The notes beneath the pieces are model-generated. The model was not told the origin of the DNA. It was given only the letters and a program-made list of their open reading frames with translations, and did no database searches. 64,000 nt of DNA. Origin: Kingdonia uniflora. Taxonomy: Eukaryota; Streptophyta; Magnoliopsida; Ranunculales; Circaeasteraceae. The stretch is taken from NCBI GenBank assembly GCA_014058105.1, contig JACGCM010001684.1, positions 124,001-188,000 of the forward strand, given 5' to 3'. The position numbers were made by a program, and so were the translations under genes. The stretch's first letter is position 1. Every line of letters starts with the position of its first letter. Shown here piece after piece: positions 23,901 to 34,119 of the stretch.

Positions 23901-24457
23901 TGCCAAGATCTTCTAATACAGCCTCGAACTCAGTCTCCTCTAGAGCAACTTTATCCAACAATGACTCTTTCCTCTCCACCTATAATTTTGGACCTGTCAT
24001 ACACACAACATCAGCATCAACAAACATCGTATAATTTTAAAGGTCAATCATATACATTATACATTGTATAACACAGAAAACATAGAAAACCCTCTAAGAG
24101 TTCACTCTGAACATCCCCATCGAAGTACTCGAAAGAGATCGATTCATCTAAACCCCTATCCAATTTTTCTTTCTCCAAATCAGCCAGCAAGTAAAAGTAT
24201 TCCTCTCCCATTGCTACAGTGCAACCCCTAAATTGCCTGCCGGCATAATCGATGCAGTTCCCCCATCTACCTCCTGTAGAAGCCTTGGCTTTATAGAACT
24301 CTCTAAAAGCATCTAAACAAGAAGGGTAGGATACCAATCTTCCAGGGAAGCCTGGAAATTGATCTACACCTACTTCTTCCTCGCCTCTGAATGCTTCAAT
24401 CTCAAACTCAGCCACCCTACCAGAGGTTGATGCCCCACTTACAGGGGAATTCCTCAT
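20947..24457 (-). CDS. Antisense, apparently spliced ORF of the Tat element (coiled-coil protein), decayed
   Basis: The ATG is at 24457-24455 (MRNSPVSGASTSGR). The first segment has FPGRLVSYPSCLDAFREFYK and GGRWGNCIDYAGRQFRG. A likely intron (about 24010-24090) leads to 23979-23493, a basic stretch with SKKKWTNREKQ and KKRRVESSEV. A clear intron at 23410-23492 (AAAATG|GTAGGC..TTTTGCAG|GCTGCT) joins SKM to AARLMKGICL. The next exon (23409-23002) is coiled coil (EEERAKLKRKTIELKRNVAR) and ends GACAAG|GTAGGA. Further coiled-coil exons lie at about 22881-22771, 22290-21924 and 21531-21304. Several stops interrupt it (for example before VERKES). Antisense ORFs of this kind are known from Tat elements; the function is unknown. 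I infer transcription against the retrotransposon sense strand. Confidence 0.6.
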
Positions 24458-24459
24458 AT

Positions 24460-26200
24460 CAACTACAGAAAAGGATTTTTATCCTAATCTTCTCACAATC
24501 GACCTACACACAGGATCTAGGTATCTATTGTTATCTTCTTTTAATATACGTCAACAATATTCAAATATCTTTCGTATCTCTTATAACAACAGATTTTCAT
24601 AGATTACTATAAATAGTAATTTATCACTTTTTCAAATATATATATATATATACAAAATTGATCCTCAAAAATACATAACCCAAGGCGTTCTCAGTTTTAT
24701 AACCAAGGCGTCCCCTCCACTATCCATGTCAGACGTCTTGTACCTTTTCGGTACAAATGCCTTCCCATCATTACCCTTTTTTCTTATATTTTTTTTATAT
24801 CTTTCTTCCAAATCTCCCTCTGACCTCGCCCCACTCATAATTACTCACTCTTTACACACAATTGAGTTTTCCAACTTTTCATAAGGAACAAAATCAAAAC
24901 CTACCTACTTTTTTGTACGTACTTCTTCTACTATTATAGCAACCATGACGTCATTTCCAAAGCTACAATAACAAAGTTTCAAATATTTTTAAATTCATTG
25001 TTACCAACAGTCGCAAACAACATGCACAAAAATAAAAGATCTATTCAATAAATTATTTCTGATTATTTAAACTCAAAACAATCTTATTTTGTCACCTTAT
25101 TCTACATCCGTTTCATGCACCTCACATATAATTACATCAGAAACAGCCTTGGTCACCTGGGAACCACATCCAACTAGTTAACCTCATATCCACAAATTAA
25201 ATCTCCACCTCAGCAATCAATACACCTACCTCTTCTCGATCTATTGGATCCCTTACAAGTTCACAAAAAAATTCCTCAAAGAAAAATCAGGCATACTCAA
25301 GCTCCCTACCCCTTAAATCTAATCCCTCGAGCTGACACTCCCACACTAGCAACTTAGCATCATAACCCAGCAATCCGAAAATTTGTTCCCGCACTTCTAC
25401 GATCTTTATGGCCAATCGTCCTTCAGCGACACTACAAATCCTCTAGGATCAAGTACGCACCATTCCTATCTCTTCCCCTATATTCAAAGATCTTTCTACT
25501 TTATTTATATATATTTTTTACTACTAATTTCCCTCAAAAAGTTCTAATATCCTTTTATCTCGAAACAATAACACCAAAATCTTACGAGAATTATTTCTAC
25601 TTATCAGCTCCCCTCGAAGTCAATCATTCCACATCTTTTCAAGTCAGACTTATTCTTTCCATATTTCAATTCCTCGTTGAGGTCAAATCTTCATTTTAAA
25701 AAAATCCTACAATTTTTTTCCTCCCATATTCCACACACAGGTCGAATCATATTTACATCTTCAACATGCATTTTCATATATATATCTCAGTTTAAAAGTT
25801 ACAAGTATTTGTACATTTTACAATCATACATGTCATTTCATATATTATTTAGATCATACAGCTCAATTTCTAGAGCTATCCTATATCTATATTAGCACGA
25901 AAATTGGATAACAAATTGTATTCATGTCAAGATAGATTACAAGTGGTTTTATAGATAACAAGTCTTTCAAGTACTCAACAATAAGTACTTTATAGATAAC
26001 AAGTATTTCAATGCTATTACAAGTACCAGGTCATTCATGCACCCTACCCATCAAGTCCTTCAGATCGTCCTACTTCAGTAATTTTTTACCCTGATGCAAA
26101 GCAGAAATTGGAAACAACAAAAAGCTTCCCTCAGATGAGTTTGGTTGAAGTCTAGTCAAACTTCAAATAGAAACTATGTAAGCAGTAGACTCAGTGCGGG
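24460..26200. other. AT-rich Tat region between antisense ORFs
   Basis: No complete ORF is supported. On the minus strand at about 25200-25440 a broken reading AEGRLAIKIVEVREQIFG, LEGLDLRGRELEYA and VGVLIAEVEI resembles 2640-2960. Short repeats of ATAACAAGTATTTCAA type occur near 25930-26010. The rest is low-complexity AT-rich DNA that could hold the promoter of the antisense transcript. Confidence 0.45.
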
Positions 26201-26210
26201 AGCCAACTCT

Positions 26211-26626
26211 TCAAACTGAAGGTCTTCTTAGCGCAAAAATAATGATGAAAATATAGAAGCAGACTCCTACTGCTCGTCTCCCTCCTTCACTACCATCACC
26301 ACCACCACTAAAACCACCACCTCCAAAGAGTTGGTAGAGTTGAAGAGGCCCGACCATTGAGTCCATTGTGATATAAGAAATCAGCGCAACTGCCCCGCGA
26401 TCACGTCTATCCCGGCATCTATCTCCCCAACCTTGTCCTCCATAAGAATGCGGAGACAAGCCCAACCTTTCTCGCCTATTAAGACAACGTGGAAAAATAT
26501 ATATCTATAATAAAAATCCTCCTCAGCTTCAGTCGTTTCGTCTGCCAACATCCCCCTATATGTCAGAGGAACAGGCGCAAGAACAAAATCCTCCAAAGAG
26601 TGGTCCCCAAAAAATCTCAACTTCAA
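26211..26626 (-). CDS. Second antisense ORF remnant of the Tat element
   Basis: Two overlapping minus-strand frames read MKLRFFGDHSLEDFVLAPVP, TYRGMLADETTEAEEDFYYR and GEKGWACLRILMEDKVGEID, then a Gly-rich tail (FGGGGFSGGGDGSEGG) in the other frame. It lies just inside the 3' purine tract, in the same orientation as 24457-20947. It may be the true 5' exon of the antisense gene or a separate ORF. No domain is recognised. Confidence 0.4.
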
Positions 26627-27009
26627 TCACTGCATCTCTGAAGCAATTCATTCTTCAAGATCTATCCTACGAGTCTTCACCATCTTCAAAACTTACAGAG
26701 AATTTTGCAACAGACCACAGCGTACTTTGTCAACACCCACGCTATAGGTACCCTTTATATAACCCTATATTTATTGTGCAGGAACATTTTCCCAAGCGTC
26801 ATCATTCAATAAGATGTAACTCTTCAAACCCTAAATGTCATGTTCATCAATATTCAATGCACTTACATCCTCCTTTGACCCGCGCATTTTCCATGTAGTC
26901 AACACATATCATTACTTCTTTCATAAATTAAATTTCCATCCCGAATACCCATATATCCGAATCCATTCTTAACCAAAGCCACTCGTGACTTCAGTTGTGA
27001 GGGAGCGAT

Positions 27010-29889
27010 TGTAAGGGTCTAGCCCTCGATCTGACCTAAATCGAGTTTTTTCCAGTTCGAATTACCTCTATATCAGGCTCACACATTCTCCATACAACTT
27101 CTTCAGTCAACAGTGCCACATACTCCACGAACTGATGAAGAACATGGGTCGAGCTCAAACTGAAAAACCTAAGCCAGTCAAAACCACCTATTTTTCACGA
27201 ACTTAACAGTTACTCAGCCAACAGCCACTAACCACATTGTTTGGAGGACGTGCTCTAACATAATGAAGAACTGTAGAAGAGGCCTATATAAAGAAAAAGT
27301 TCCAAAAGAGACTGGGACCAGAAAAAGATATGAGAAATCACCAAGAAGACTTTATCTTCTGAGATTTTCCCCACTCCAAACTTGTTATTCACAAGATTAA
27401 ATATTTCTAAGTCTAGAAATAACTTGTAATAAGATATCATCAGCCTCAAGCAATAAAAGTCACTATTACAAAATCCTCAACACGAGGTCATGGTTTTTAA
27501 CCTATTCAAAAGAAATCAACGCTAAATACCTGTGTCATTTCATGTTTACTTGATCGTAGTCACAGATGCATTTAATTCTAGGCCACGTTGAGCTCACAGA
27601 ATTTGGCCATTACATTTGGCGCCGTCTGTGGGAAAGAAATTTTTTTCACAGTATCCTAAGAGATTCAATCACTCTACTACAGCATTTCAACCATGGTCAC
27701 ATCCAGGCGACCAACTACCAGAGTTTAGCTCGACCTCTCAATCGAGCCAGAACAACTTTTAGAGCTCTGAGTGAATCTCAATACTGAAATGGAAAAGCAC
27801 AACGAGCTCGAACAATAATTAACTCGCGACCGAGAGCTCCGTGAGAAAGAGCTTGAGGCCGAACAACAAGCTCGTTTGACAGCGTTCAAACAACACGAAG
27901 ACCAAATGAAAACAATGCAGACTGCCTTGCAAGCTCTACAAAAAAATTAGCAGGCTCCTCCGATACGAGATAGTGATCAGGTGCTAGAAGCCTCCCGAAT
28001 TTCTGCGCGGGAAAGATTAGAACCTCAAGGTGCCACCAGCAAGGTTATTTCCAGACATATTCGGAATGAAGTCAACCTTCCATTTATTTGGGAGGGGAGA
28101 TTCAATCTGAAATCAGCCGAGGTCACCGATGTTCCATCCGTCAAGAGGGGCCTATCCCTCGATCTGACCTAAAATTGTATTGTCCCCATTTCAAATTACC
28201 TTTATATCAGGCTCACACATTCTCTACACAACTTCTCCAATCAGCAGTACCACATACTCCACGAACTGATGAAGAACGTGGGTCGAGCTTAAACTGGAAA
28301 ACCTGAACAAGTCAAAACCACATGTTTCTCATGAACTTAACAGTTACTCAGTCAATAACCACTAACCACATTGTTTGGAGGATGTGCTCCAAGACAATGA
28401 AGAACTGCGGAAGAGGCCTATATAAAGAAAAAGTTTTATAAGAGACTGGGACCAGAAAAAGATATGAGAAATCACCAAGAAGATTTTATCTTCTGAGATT
28501 TTCCCCACTTCACTTCTTATTCACAAGATTAAATATTTCTAAGTCTAGAAATAACTTGTAATAAGATATCATCAGCCTCAAGCAATAAAAGTCACTATTA
28601 CAAAATCCTCAACACGAGGTCATGGTTTTTAACCTATTCAAAAGAAATCAACGCTAAATACCTGTGTCATTTCATGTTTACTTGATCGTAGTCACAGATG
28701 CATTTAATTCTAGGCCACGTTGAGCTCACAGAATTTGGCCATTACATTTGGCGCCGTCTGTGGGAAAGAAATTTTTTTCACAGTATCCTAAGAGATTCAA
28801 TCACTCTACTACAGCATTTCAACCATGGTCACATCCAGGCGACCAACTACCAGAGTTTAGCTCGACCTCTCAATCGAGCCAGAACAACTTTTAGAGCTCT
28901 GAGTGAATCTCAATACTAAAATGGAAAAGCACAACGAGCTCGAACAATAATTAACTCGCGACCGAGAGCTCCGTGAGAAAGAGCTTGAGGCCGAACAACA
29001 AGCTCGTTTGACAGCGTTCAAACAACACGAAGACCAAATGAAAACAATGCAGACTGCCTTGCAAGCTCTACAAAAAAATTAGCAGGCTCCTCCGATACGA
29101 GATAGTGATCAGGTGCTAGAAGCCTCCCGAATTTCTGCGCGGGAAAGATTAGAACCTCAAGGTGCCACCAGCAAGGTTATTTCCAGACATATTCGGAATG
29201 AAGTCAACCTTCCATTTATTTGGGAGGGGAGATTCAATCTGAAATCAGCCGAGGTCACCGATGTTCCATCCGTCAAGAGGGGCCTATCCCTCGATCTGAC
29301 CTAAAATTGTATTGTCCCCATTTCAAATTACCTTTATATCAGGCTCACACATTCTCTACACAACTTCTCCAATCAGCAGTACCACATACTCCACGAACTG
29401 ATGAAGAACGTGGGTCGAGCTTAAACTGGAAAACCTGAACAAGTCAAAACCACATGTTTCTCATGAACTTAACAGTTACTCAGTCAATAACCACTAACCA
29501 CATTGTTTGGAGGATGTGCTCCAAGACAATGAAGAACTGCGGAAGAGGCCTATATAAAGAAAAAGTTTTATAAGAGACTGGGACCAGAAAAAGATATGAG
29601 AAATCACCAAGAAGATTTTATCTTCTGAGATTTTCCCCACTTCACTTCTTATTCACAAGATCAAACATTTCTAAGTCTAGAAATAACTTGTAATAAGATA
29701 TCATCAGCCTCAAGAAATAAAAGTCACTATTACAAAACCCTCTACACGAGGTCACAGTTCTTAACCTATTCAAAGGTTTTATATGCCATATACATGTATC
29801 ATTTCTTGTTTACTAGATCGTAGTCACAGGTATATTGGTGTAAGGGCTAATTCCAGGCCATGTCGAGCTCATAGAATTTGGCTATTATA
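27010..29889 (+). repeat. LTR-gag-LTR-gag-LTR tandem array at the 3' end of the Tat element
   Basis: Three LTR copies lie at 27010-27614, 28147-28746 and 29279-29889. The first two are each followed by the primer site TTTGGCGCCGTCTGTGGG and about 530 bp of gag. Both gag pieces end at the same point, CCGTCAAGAGG, and join directly to GGCCTATCCC of the next LTR, which lacks its first TGTA. The same gag position is 8531 in the 5' copy (AAGAGG|AAGAG). From about 27395 to 28527 and from 28527 to 29659 the sequence repeats at a period of 1,132 bp with almost no differences; I saw one (27786 G, 28918 A). The array therefore formed in two steps, the last one recent. Confidence 0.85.
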
Positions 29890-32690
29890 AGTATGACCAA
29901 GGTAGAGTGGGATCTTCAGCCTTTGCTCTAAACACATCCATGGAGACCCATGTGGACCTTTCCATCCATATCGTGGCCTACTTGAATATTTATGGTCATA
30001 AAAGATGCATCTAGGAGATAGTCTTACATTTACCTACTCATAAAATCTAGGAATGCAACGTTAACACGACTTCTCACTTAGATCATTCGATCGCAGGCTC
30101 AGTTCCTGGATTAACCGATCAAAGTCAATCGATGCGACTTGACGAGGGATTGGGAGTTAGACTCACAGGCTTTTGATGATTATTTTACTGCTAAATGGGA
30201 TAGATGATTGAGCATCGTGAGTACCCCATACCATATCCAACTCGGGATTGGCGGAGAACCTAATCAAGCAATTTAGGATAATTGTTTGGCCACTATTATT
30301 ATGACTACAGCTTCCAGCTAGTGTATGGGATATGCATTTGCACCTACAGCACTGATTAGGGTTCGTCCCTTAGCAAATCATCAAAAAAAATTCCCAAAAG
30401 AGACTAGTAACTAGGTTGGAGCCCAGTGTAGCCCATCGACGAATATTTAGATGTTTCATACAGGTGCCAATAGTACCACAATGTATATAGATGGGACCCT
30501 CAACATCGGCGTGGTATTATGTGGGCTAAAATTTGTATTTATCACTCGATATTTGGACCTACTACCGATGTATATACTACAGGGCAGATAATTATCACTT
30601 TGATGAGATGATATTCCCAGAATTGGGGGGAGATATGACAGTCAATACTGAGGATGTTTCCAAAAGATCTTGGAAAATACAATCGTTGTCACATCAAGAT
30701 CCTTTTACATTAGTTAGGTGACAATAAGGTTCAACGGATTACAAACCTCAAATAGATCGTAAATGATTTGCAAGACGCATTCATAGGCACTATTGAAGTA
30801 CCGTAAGTGTATGAACCTATAAGTAGTATACCTACATAGTAGAACATTCTGGGGGAACTAGTACCGTACCAAAACGTTCCAGGGGAATTAGTACCGTAAA
30901 TGAATCTAAGACACGCGCTTAGTGCGAAGTACCGTTGGAAGAAAGTATTCTGAGTTGGGGAGCTGCAGAATAAGGGACAAATATGACTAATGGTGTAGTC
31001 AGTTCATCGAGGATGAAACCACCCATTGACAAGGTATTCATATTCACTGCTGTGCTCGCCATCAAGGATGAGGATTCAGAACTACTTATTGTAAACGACT
31101 GAGTGTTGTTGTACATTAACAAAAGTTGGTATCTGGAATCCAATCAGAGCTTAGCTTATGCATAATGCGAAATGATACCATTGAGCCTATCGGTTATAAA
31201 TGAGAAAGGTACAAAAACATAATTAACTCGTAGAGATAATTTGGTCAAGAAAACACTAGTTGCCCAGGAAATCTTTAAGAGATTTGGCATCGATTACAGT
31301 GTGACCTATTACCCGGTTATGGACACTATAATGTTTTAGTACTTATCAGTCTGCCAAGTTGTCGAGGACAAGCTAGACATGCATCTGATGTAATTACCAC
31401 GCATCTATATTGGAAACTAGATATGGATATGTACATGAAGCCACCTGGGAAGGTATAGCTTCTGGATGCAATTAAGCCCGACACACGAGGAATGTACGTA
31501 ATAAAACTGGAAAAGTTATTGTTGACTTGAAGCAATGGGCCCATGTGATATAGTTGACTGAGTATTTAAAGGTCAAGGATTTTGCAAATATCCTTATCTA
31601 TCCATACGCTCTTATACATCAATTATCTTCAGTATCATCATATCACTGTACTAAATGATTTGAATATCATTAGATCTTCGAGGGAGATTGCGAGAGCCAC
31701 CGAATACCTTGGGAAGGAATTCGAAATGCAAGACCTTAGGAAATCTAGAGTGCCTCGATTTATAGATCGAACATCTTGATAGTGGCACTCGTATACCAAG
31801 TAATTTATATCGAAAGAGTTATCTAACACTTCGTTATAGATGTAGCACACGGTGTTAAGTCATTTATTGCACGTCCAGCACCTGGGTGTGGACAATGACA
31901 TTTTCTACCATCCTAATGAGGGGAGAAACTCCTAGGGCCATGGTGCTATCTAGGAGGTACTTTGATATAGTTAGCTGAGTATACTAGACCCAATGACTCA
32001 TTCGTAATAAACTGTTTGGCTTGCCATAGTTCGGTTCCTACCCAAAGGCACTAGAATGGGATCAAGCACATTCTAAGATATCTCATCGGCATGAAAGACT
32101 GGGATCTATTCTATTCACAACTTGGCAAACGGGAAATTATAGGATCCGCCAATGCAGGATATTTGTCAGATCCAAATAAAGGCTGATCACAATCGGGTTA
32201 TGTGTTCTTATATGGAGATACTGCGATTCATGGAGATCAGTAAAACAGATGATGGTTGTTATATCCTCGAACCACGCAGAGATTTTTGCACTACATGAAA
32301 CCGGCAGAGAATGTTTTTGGTTGCGGTCTATGATCAACCATATCAACGGAAGTTGCGGTCTGAATTCTATCCAAGATAAACTGACGGTACTTTATAAAGA
32401 CAACGCAGCTTGTATCGTTCAAGTCAAAGGCGAATCTATTAAAGGTGACGAAACGAAGCATATTTTACCAAAGTTCTTCTCATACACGAGCTGCAAAAGA
32501 CGAATGAGATCAACGTTGTTCAAGTCCATTCAGAAGATAACCTGGCTGATCTATTCACGAAAGCTCTTGCATATCCTACATTCAAGAGATTAGTTCATAG
32601 AATCGGCATGCGAAGTTCACAAGAGATATTATCTCAGGGAGATAGATCTCAGGAAAATCGACGTCAGGGGGAGTAGTCTCAACCTGACGT
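29890..32690 (+). pseudogene. Copia integrase, reverse transcriptase and RNase H remnants
   Basis: After the Tat element the Copia frame resumes. Integrase: HGDICGPI-like text is decayed, but LPASVWGYAFAPTALIRVRP at about 30309-30368 and a C-terminal block ending DEMIFPELGGDM at 30604-30640 are clear. RT: YYPVMDTIMF at 31309-31335 and DMDMYMKPPGKV at 31422-31457 are family blocks; the YVDD region is not readable. RNase H (32145-32600): NAGYLSDPNKG, SQSGYVFLYGDTAI, SSNHAEIFALHETGRECFWL and YKDNAACIVQVKGESIKGDE with TKHI. The end reads IDVRGSSL before stops. It is followed at 32901-32910 by the polypurine tract CAAGGGGGAG. Confidence 0.78.
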
Positions 32691-32910
32691 AGACACATGC
32701 GTGTTGTACTCTTTTTCCTGATAGCGTAGTTTTTATCCTAGGAGGTTTTACTGGCTGGAGGTTTTGATGAGGTAACATATACGCGCCTTCAACCCATACA
32801 GTGCATATGATTGTACTCTTTTCCTACACATTTTTTTGCCCAAGGGGGTTTTGTTAGGCAGAGGTTTTAATGAGGCATGTCGTCCTAGTATGGAACACCC
32901 CAAGGGGGAG

Positions 32911-33153
32911 TGTCAGGAGTTGGGTCCAAGCCCAAGCTAGGAACCCAACAGGGTTGGGGTGTCTTATACGGACTCCTAAAAAACCCATAGGCCCGAAAGA
33001 GTTATGGGAAGAGTTTGAGTAGATTAGGTAACTCTTTGGGTTGTCTATATATATTATGTATAGATAACACAATTATGATGAATCAATAAATCTCTCTCTT
33101 TCTTTTTACCTATTGTTCATAAGCTATATTCTTAGATTTATCATATTTCAACA
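32911..33153 (+). repeat. 3' LTR of the Copia element
   Basis: It begins TGTCAGGAGTTGGG immediately after the polypurine tract and ends ATATTTCAACA, 243 bp. The next five bases (33154-33158, TATAC) are the right target-site duplication. Confidence 0.9.
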
Positions 33154-33459
33154 TATACAATCACGGTAAAATAATTCATTGCAATTGGATTAAATTTTTT
33201 GTGCAATCAGACGGTTTACCGTCGCCATTGCTATGTTAAACAAAACCCAATCGTGATTGTTTACTGTTCCCCACAATCCCTGTGACGACCTACCGAACGC
33301 CGGCCAAATCCACCCGAGCATTTTGAGTTCTGTCCGAATGTATTTGTTCTCTATATCCTAATATAGCAGCACGCCAAGTTTCGTCGCAATCGGATTCAGT
33401 TAAGGGGGCGAAAAAGTCCAGTACGCTTCGTCTCATGTTTTAACGTTTCCTTTTGGAAA

Positions 33460-34110
33460 TTGACTATTCACTTAGTAGCTATATTAAGGAGGAACCTTGG
33501 TCCGATCCTCCCCATGACTAAAAGAGCTTTAATGTTTGGTCATCAAGGACCCCCGCTCATGGACTATCTACAAGGGATAGTTATGAGTTCTCCTAGGCCT
33601 AGGGAAGGCCAGGGGACATTGCCTCGCAATGCGGGCCGATTTTCAATAAAAGGCTTCATATGGCGCCGCTATGCCCCGCGGGCTATCCGAGACGCACCGC
33701 CCCTTACAGATAGACAATATAAATAGTCCAGGCTCGTCGCCCCTTGAGATATGAGTCCCTTATGTGGAAACCGGCATATTGAGCTACCCTGATCCGCTAT
33801 AGGACAGGTGTGTTTTCCGTACCTCGCGCGTGTCGCGAGAGATTACGTTGTAGGGATTATTGAGGGAACCTTCAGCGTTGTTGCCTATACCGAATACATA
33901 TTCGATGACCCCTCACGAGTATCCAGGATTATCCGGATGTCGCTCTAGCATCCGTGGGTTGTATGCCACTGGCGCGCCGCTCCCGTGAAGATGGCTGGTA
34001 CACGCCGACCGCGCGTCCGTGTACGCCGCACGATCCCTTATTCCACTGCACTCCGGGAACTGTAGAGGCGGTCCCGGGCTGGGCCGTGACAATCCCCCCT
34101 TTCTCTCTCA
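33460..34110 (+). other. Unrecognised GC-rich tract with a coding-like frame
   Basis: The composition is far higher in G+C than the neighbourhood. An 88-codon ORF (33460-33726) includes GQGTLPRNAGRFSIKGFIWR and RAIRDAPPLTDRQ. Without a start but also largely open, 33815-33970 reads PYLARVARDYVVGIIEGTF and SVVAYTEYIFDDPSRVSRI. I do not recognise the protein. The composition would fit organelle-derived DNA (for example mitochondrial), but I cannot confirm that. At 34118-34145 the base usage returns to normal with a CTATAAATC promoter-like box and a CT-rich leader. Confidence 0.4.
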
Positions 34111-34119
34111 CGGCTCCAT

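Larger units (their letters stand above)
7390..29889 (+). mobile_element. Tat-lineage Gypsy retrotransposon nested in the Copia element
   Basis: The 5' LTR is 7390-7995, and LTR copies lie at 27010, 28147 and 29279. The bases after each complete LTR, TTTGGCRCCGTCTGTRGG, form the primer-site sequence common in plant Tat elements. The order is gag, protease (DTGSG), reverse transcriptase (YIDD), RNase H, a second RNase H, integrase, 160-bp tandem repeats, antisense ORFs and a purine-rich tract at 26998-27009. A second RNase H and an antisense ORF before the 3' LTR are known traits of the Tat lineage. The 5-bp flanks are TGTAT (7385-7389) and AGTAT (29890-29894), a target duplication with one mismatch. 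A chromovirus (12609-18880) and a SINE (19808-19932) are nested inside. Stops in every domain show it is dead. Confidence 0.88.
3551..33153 (+). mobile_element. Copia LTR retrotransposon, expanded to 29.6 kb by nested insertions
   Basis: Two direct LTRs (3551-3812 and 32911-33153) carry the same text: GGAGTTGGGTCCAAGCCC, a TATATATATT box region, and ATGATGAATCAATAAATCTC. The flanks carry an exact 5-bp target duplication TATAC (3546-3550, 33154-33158). A purine tract CAAGGGGGAG abuts the right LTR and serves as polypurine tract. Between the LTRs are gag remnants (5828-6900) and, after the nested Tat element, integrase, reverse transcriptase and RNase H remnants in Copia order (29890-32690). 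The Tat insertion splits the Copia frame: removing 7390-29894 rejoins CATCCTTGT to ATGACCAAGG in frame. The LTRs differ by many substitutions and small indels and the coding parts are full of stops, so the element is old and inactive. Confidence 0.9.

Noticed and set aside
24471..24612. Short hydrophobic ORF as possible envelope gene
   Set aside because: No signal peptide, surface or transmembrane architecture; only AT-rich DNA coding for Tyr/Ile/Leu.
26560..26898. 112-codon plus-strand ORF
   Set aside because: Opposite to the antisense ORF of the Tat element and of low-complexity composition; no retroelement domain is recognisable.
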